Shown in pieces: positions 62,640 to 64,000 of a stretch of DNA of 64,000 bases (within the stretch, counting starts at the first letter, position 1; each line of letters starts with the position of its first letter). The translations under genes and the position numbers were made by a program. Origin of the DNA: Lunularia cruciata. Its lineage: Eukaryota > Streptophyta > Marchantiopsida > Lunulariales > Lunulariaceae. A model generated the notes under the pieces. It made no database searches and was not told the DNA's origin. It was given only the letters and a program-made list of their open reading frames with translations. Location: positions 35,283,001-35,347,000 of the forward strand of contig OX419755.1 of assembly GCA_948567375.1 (NCBI GenBank), given 5' to 3'.

Positions 62640-64000
62640 GTTTGATAAAGTAGTAGCCATGGTGGTAATACCCAAAGTTAACATTGCTATGCAACAACAA
62701 ATCAAGCATCTTATTTAATCGTTGGAAGAAACAGACCATCAATAATAAGAGAATATAAAGAGAGCATCATTTCAAGAAAGAAAAGAGCAAATCAAATTTC
62801 CAAAGATATTCAAAAGCAAGAATCTCCTAAGCATAATGGAGAATTTTGTGTTTAATTATGAATTTTATTTTTGAAGCTTCAAATCTTCAACATGAATGGA
62901 GATAGATTCCATTAGCTTTAAGCCAATTGGATGGAGTGGCAAAACTATGATGGTGATTTTGAGTGAAGCAAGTTGATTGATAGTTTGTTATGCTAATCTC
63001 AATATAGGAAGAATTCAAAAGTGCAATAATTATGAGCTTCCAAGCTATAAATGTTACACAAGTTGCATGAGATAGATTGGCAAAATTAAAGTGGAATGGG
63101 TCTATGAGAAGCTTTATCACTCAATTCTAGAACACCATAATGCAAATTCAAATATACTAGAAGGTGAAGCTTTGGATCAAATTGTGAGGAGTTTGAATTC
63201 ATGCACCAAATTAGAAATGATCATGTGGGAGCCCAAACATTTGGAAGAAGCCATACAATTGGTTGAGCACTTTGATTCCTTGGTTGTGACAACTTGATCT
63301 TGACCTCAACCTTCATGGAACTTTCCAACACATTTCACACAAATGGAAAAACCAATGGAGATTGATATCATCAAACAAAGACCACTACATTTGGCACTAC
63401 AAATAAAGAAAGATTGTAACAAAATGATGGTTGCTTTTATTGTTGCACAATTTTACATTGAATTGCTTAATGTCCACTCAAGAATAAGCAATCTCAATAA
63501 ATCACCCAAATGGATTTTATGAGACATGATGATCACATAAACAAAGAATTTTAGTAGAAGAGTTTGAGCTATCTATTGAGAACTTGATTAGTTTTAATGG
63601 GATTGAAGGCTCAACCTATGCAAGTTTGTTTCACTTGCAAGGTATGATATATGATTTTGGTTGTAGGATTTTTATTGATATTGGAATTTTAGATAATTAC
63701 ATGTGTCTACAATTAAAAAAATAATTAATTATTCCTATCAACCAATAATTAGGAGTAGATTGATGATTGTAGATGGTAAAAAAGGATTTGCATTTGGTAC
63801 CTCACATCCTATTACAAATCAAGACTAGGAAGGAGTATTTGGAGTGTATGAGGTTTGTATCTCTATGCTATGATATCATTCTAGGTTTTCCTTGGTTTGA
63901 ATGTCATAGGGTCCAATTTGATAGGATCCAATGATAAATTCAAGTGTAACACCAAGGTAAGAATTACCAATTAGGTTGCCTAGCATCCTTGAGTAAGACA
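62640..64000 (+). pseudogene. Gag-protease remnant of a Ty3/gypsy element, runs off the window
   Basis: Plus strand, interrupted by stops and shifts. The gag block at 63,091-63,297 (EWVYEKLYHSILEHHNANS, then EEAIQLVEHFDSL) matches the minus-strand remnant at 47,746-48,210. Further on, FNGIEGSTYASLFHLQG (about 63,590-63,640), an IFIDIGILDNYMC segment at the position of the protease DSG motif, and YDIILGFPWFECH (63,868-63,910) give the order of a Ty3/gypsy aspartic protease, the last being the conserved ILG-W box. The expected active-site DSG reads DIG, and stops occur, so it is not functional. RT and integrase would lie beyond 64,000. Confidence 0.7.

Overview
The window is eukaryotic nuclear DNA from a land plant. 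Genes are split by GT-AG introns, the recognised proteins are plant families, and the right third is packed with decayed LTR retrotransposons. One nuclear insert (about 51,985-52,191) carries what looks like the start of mitochondrial atp6. Its form and the low-GC retroelement-rich background would suit a bryophyte or other non-seed plant, but the species cannot be named from sequence alone.

Layout. 1-3,293: AT-rich DNA with short direct and tandem repeats. 3,294-41,000: a gene-rich block with four recognised genes, all on the minus strand. They are nucleoporin NDC1 (3,294-5,975; 4 exons, 579 aa), RING-H2 E3 ligase SIS3 (7,687-11,275; 8 exons found, first exon missing), an ASHR3-type SET-domain histone methyltransferase (18,153-27,548; 16 exons, 633 aa) and condensin subunit SMC2 (30,587-40,534; 20 exons, 1,183 aa). 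I rebuilt these exon by exon; every junction keeps the reading frame and uses GT-AG sites. 11,276-18,152 and 27,549-30,586 hold no gene I can defend beyond single candidate exons. 41,000-64,000: no intact gene, only remnants of Ty3/gypsy-like elements on both strands, LTR-like repeats in direct and inverted copies, a mitochondrial insert, simple repeats and a tRNA-like (SINE-like) stretch. At the right edge a new element starts, with a TG...CA LTR, an initiator-Met-type primer binding site, and gag and protease remnants running off the window.

The four genes do not form a pathway. Three act at the nucleus (pore anchoring, chromatin methylation, chromosome condensation) and one is a membrane ubiquitin ligase linked to sugar response. 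Such adjacency is ordinary in plant genomes. The most interesting points are a Tudor domain spliced onto the C-terminus of the ASHR3-type methyltransferase, a tandem duplication of an exon end and splice donor inside SIS3, the mitochondrial insert, and a retroelement family whose LTR carries an internal duplication. I found no clear sign of a wholly new biological system.
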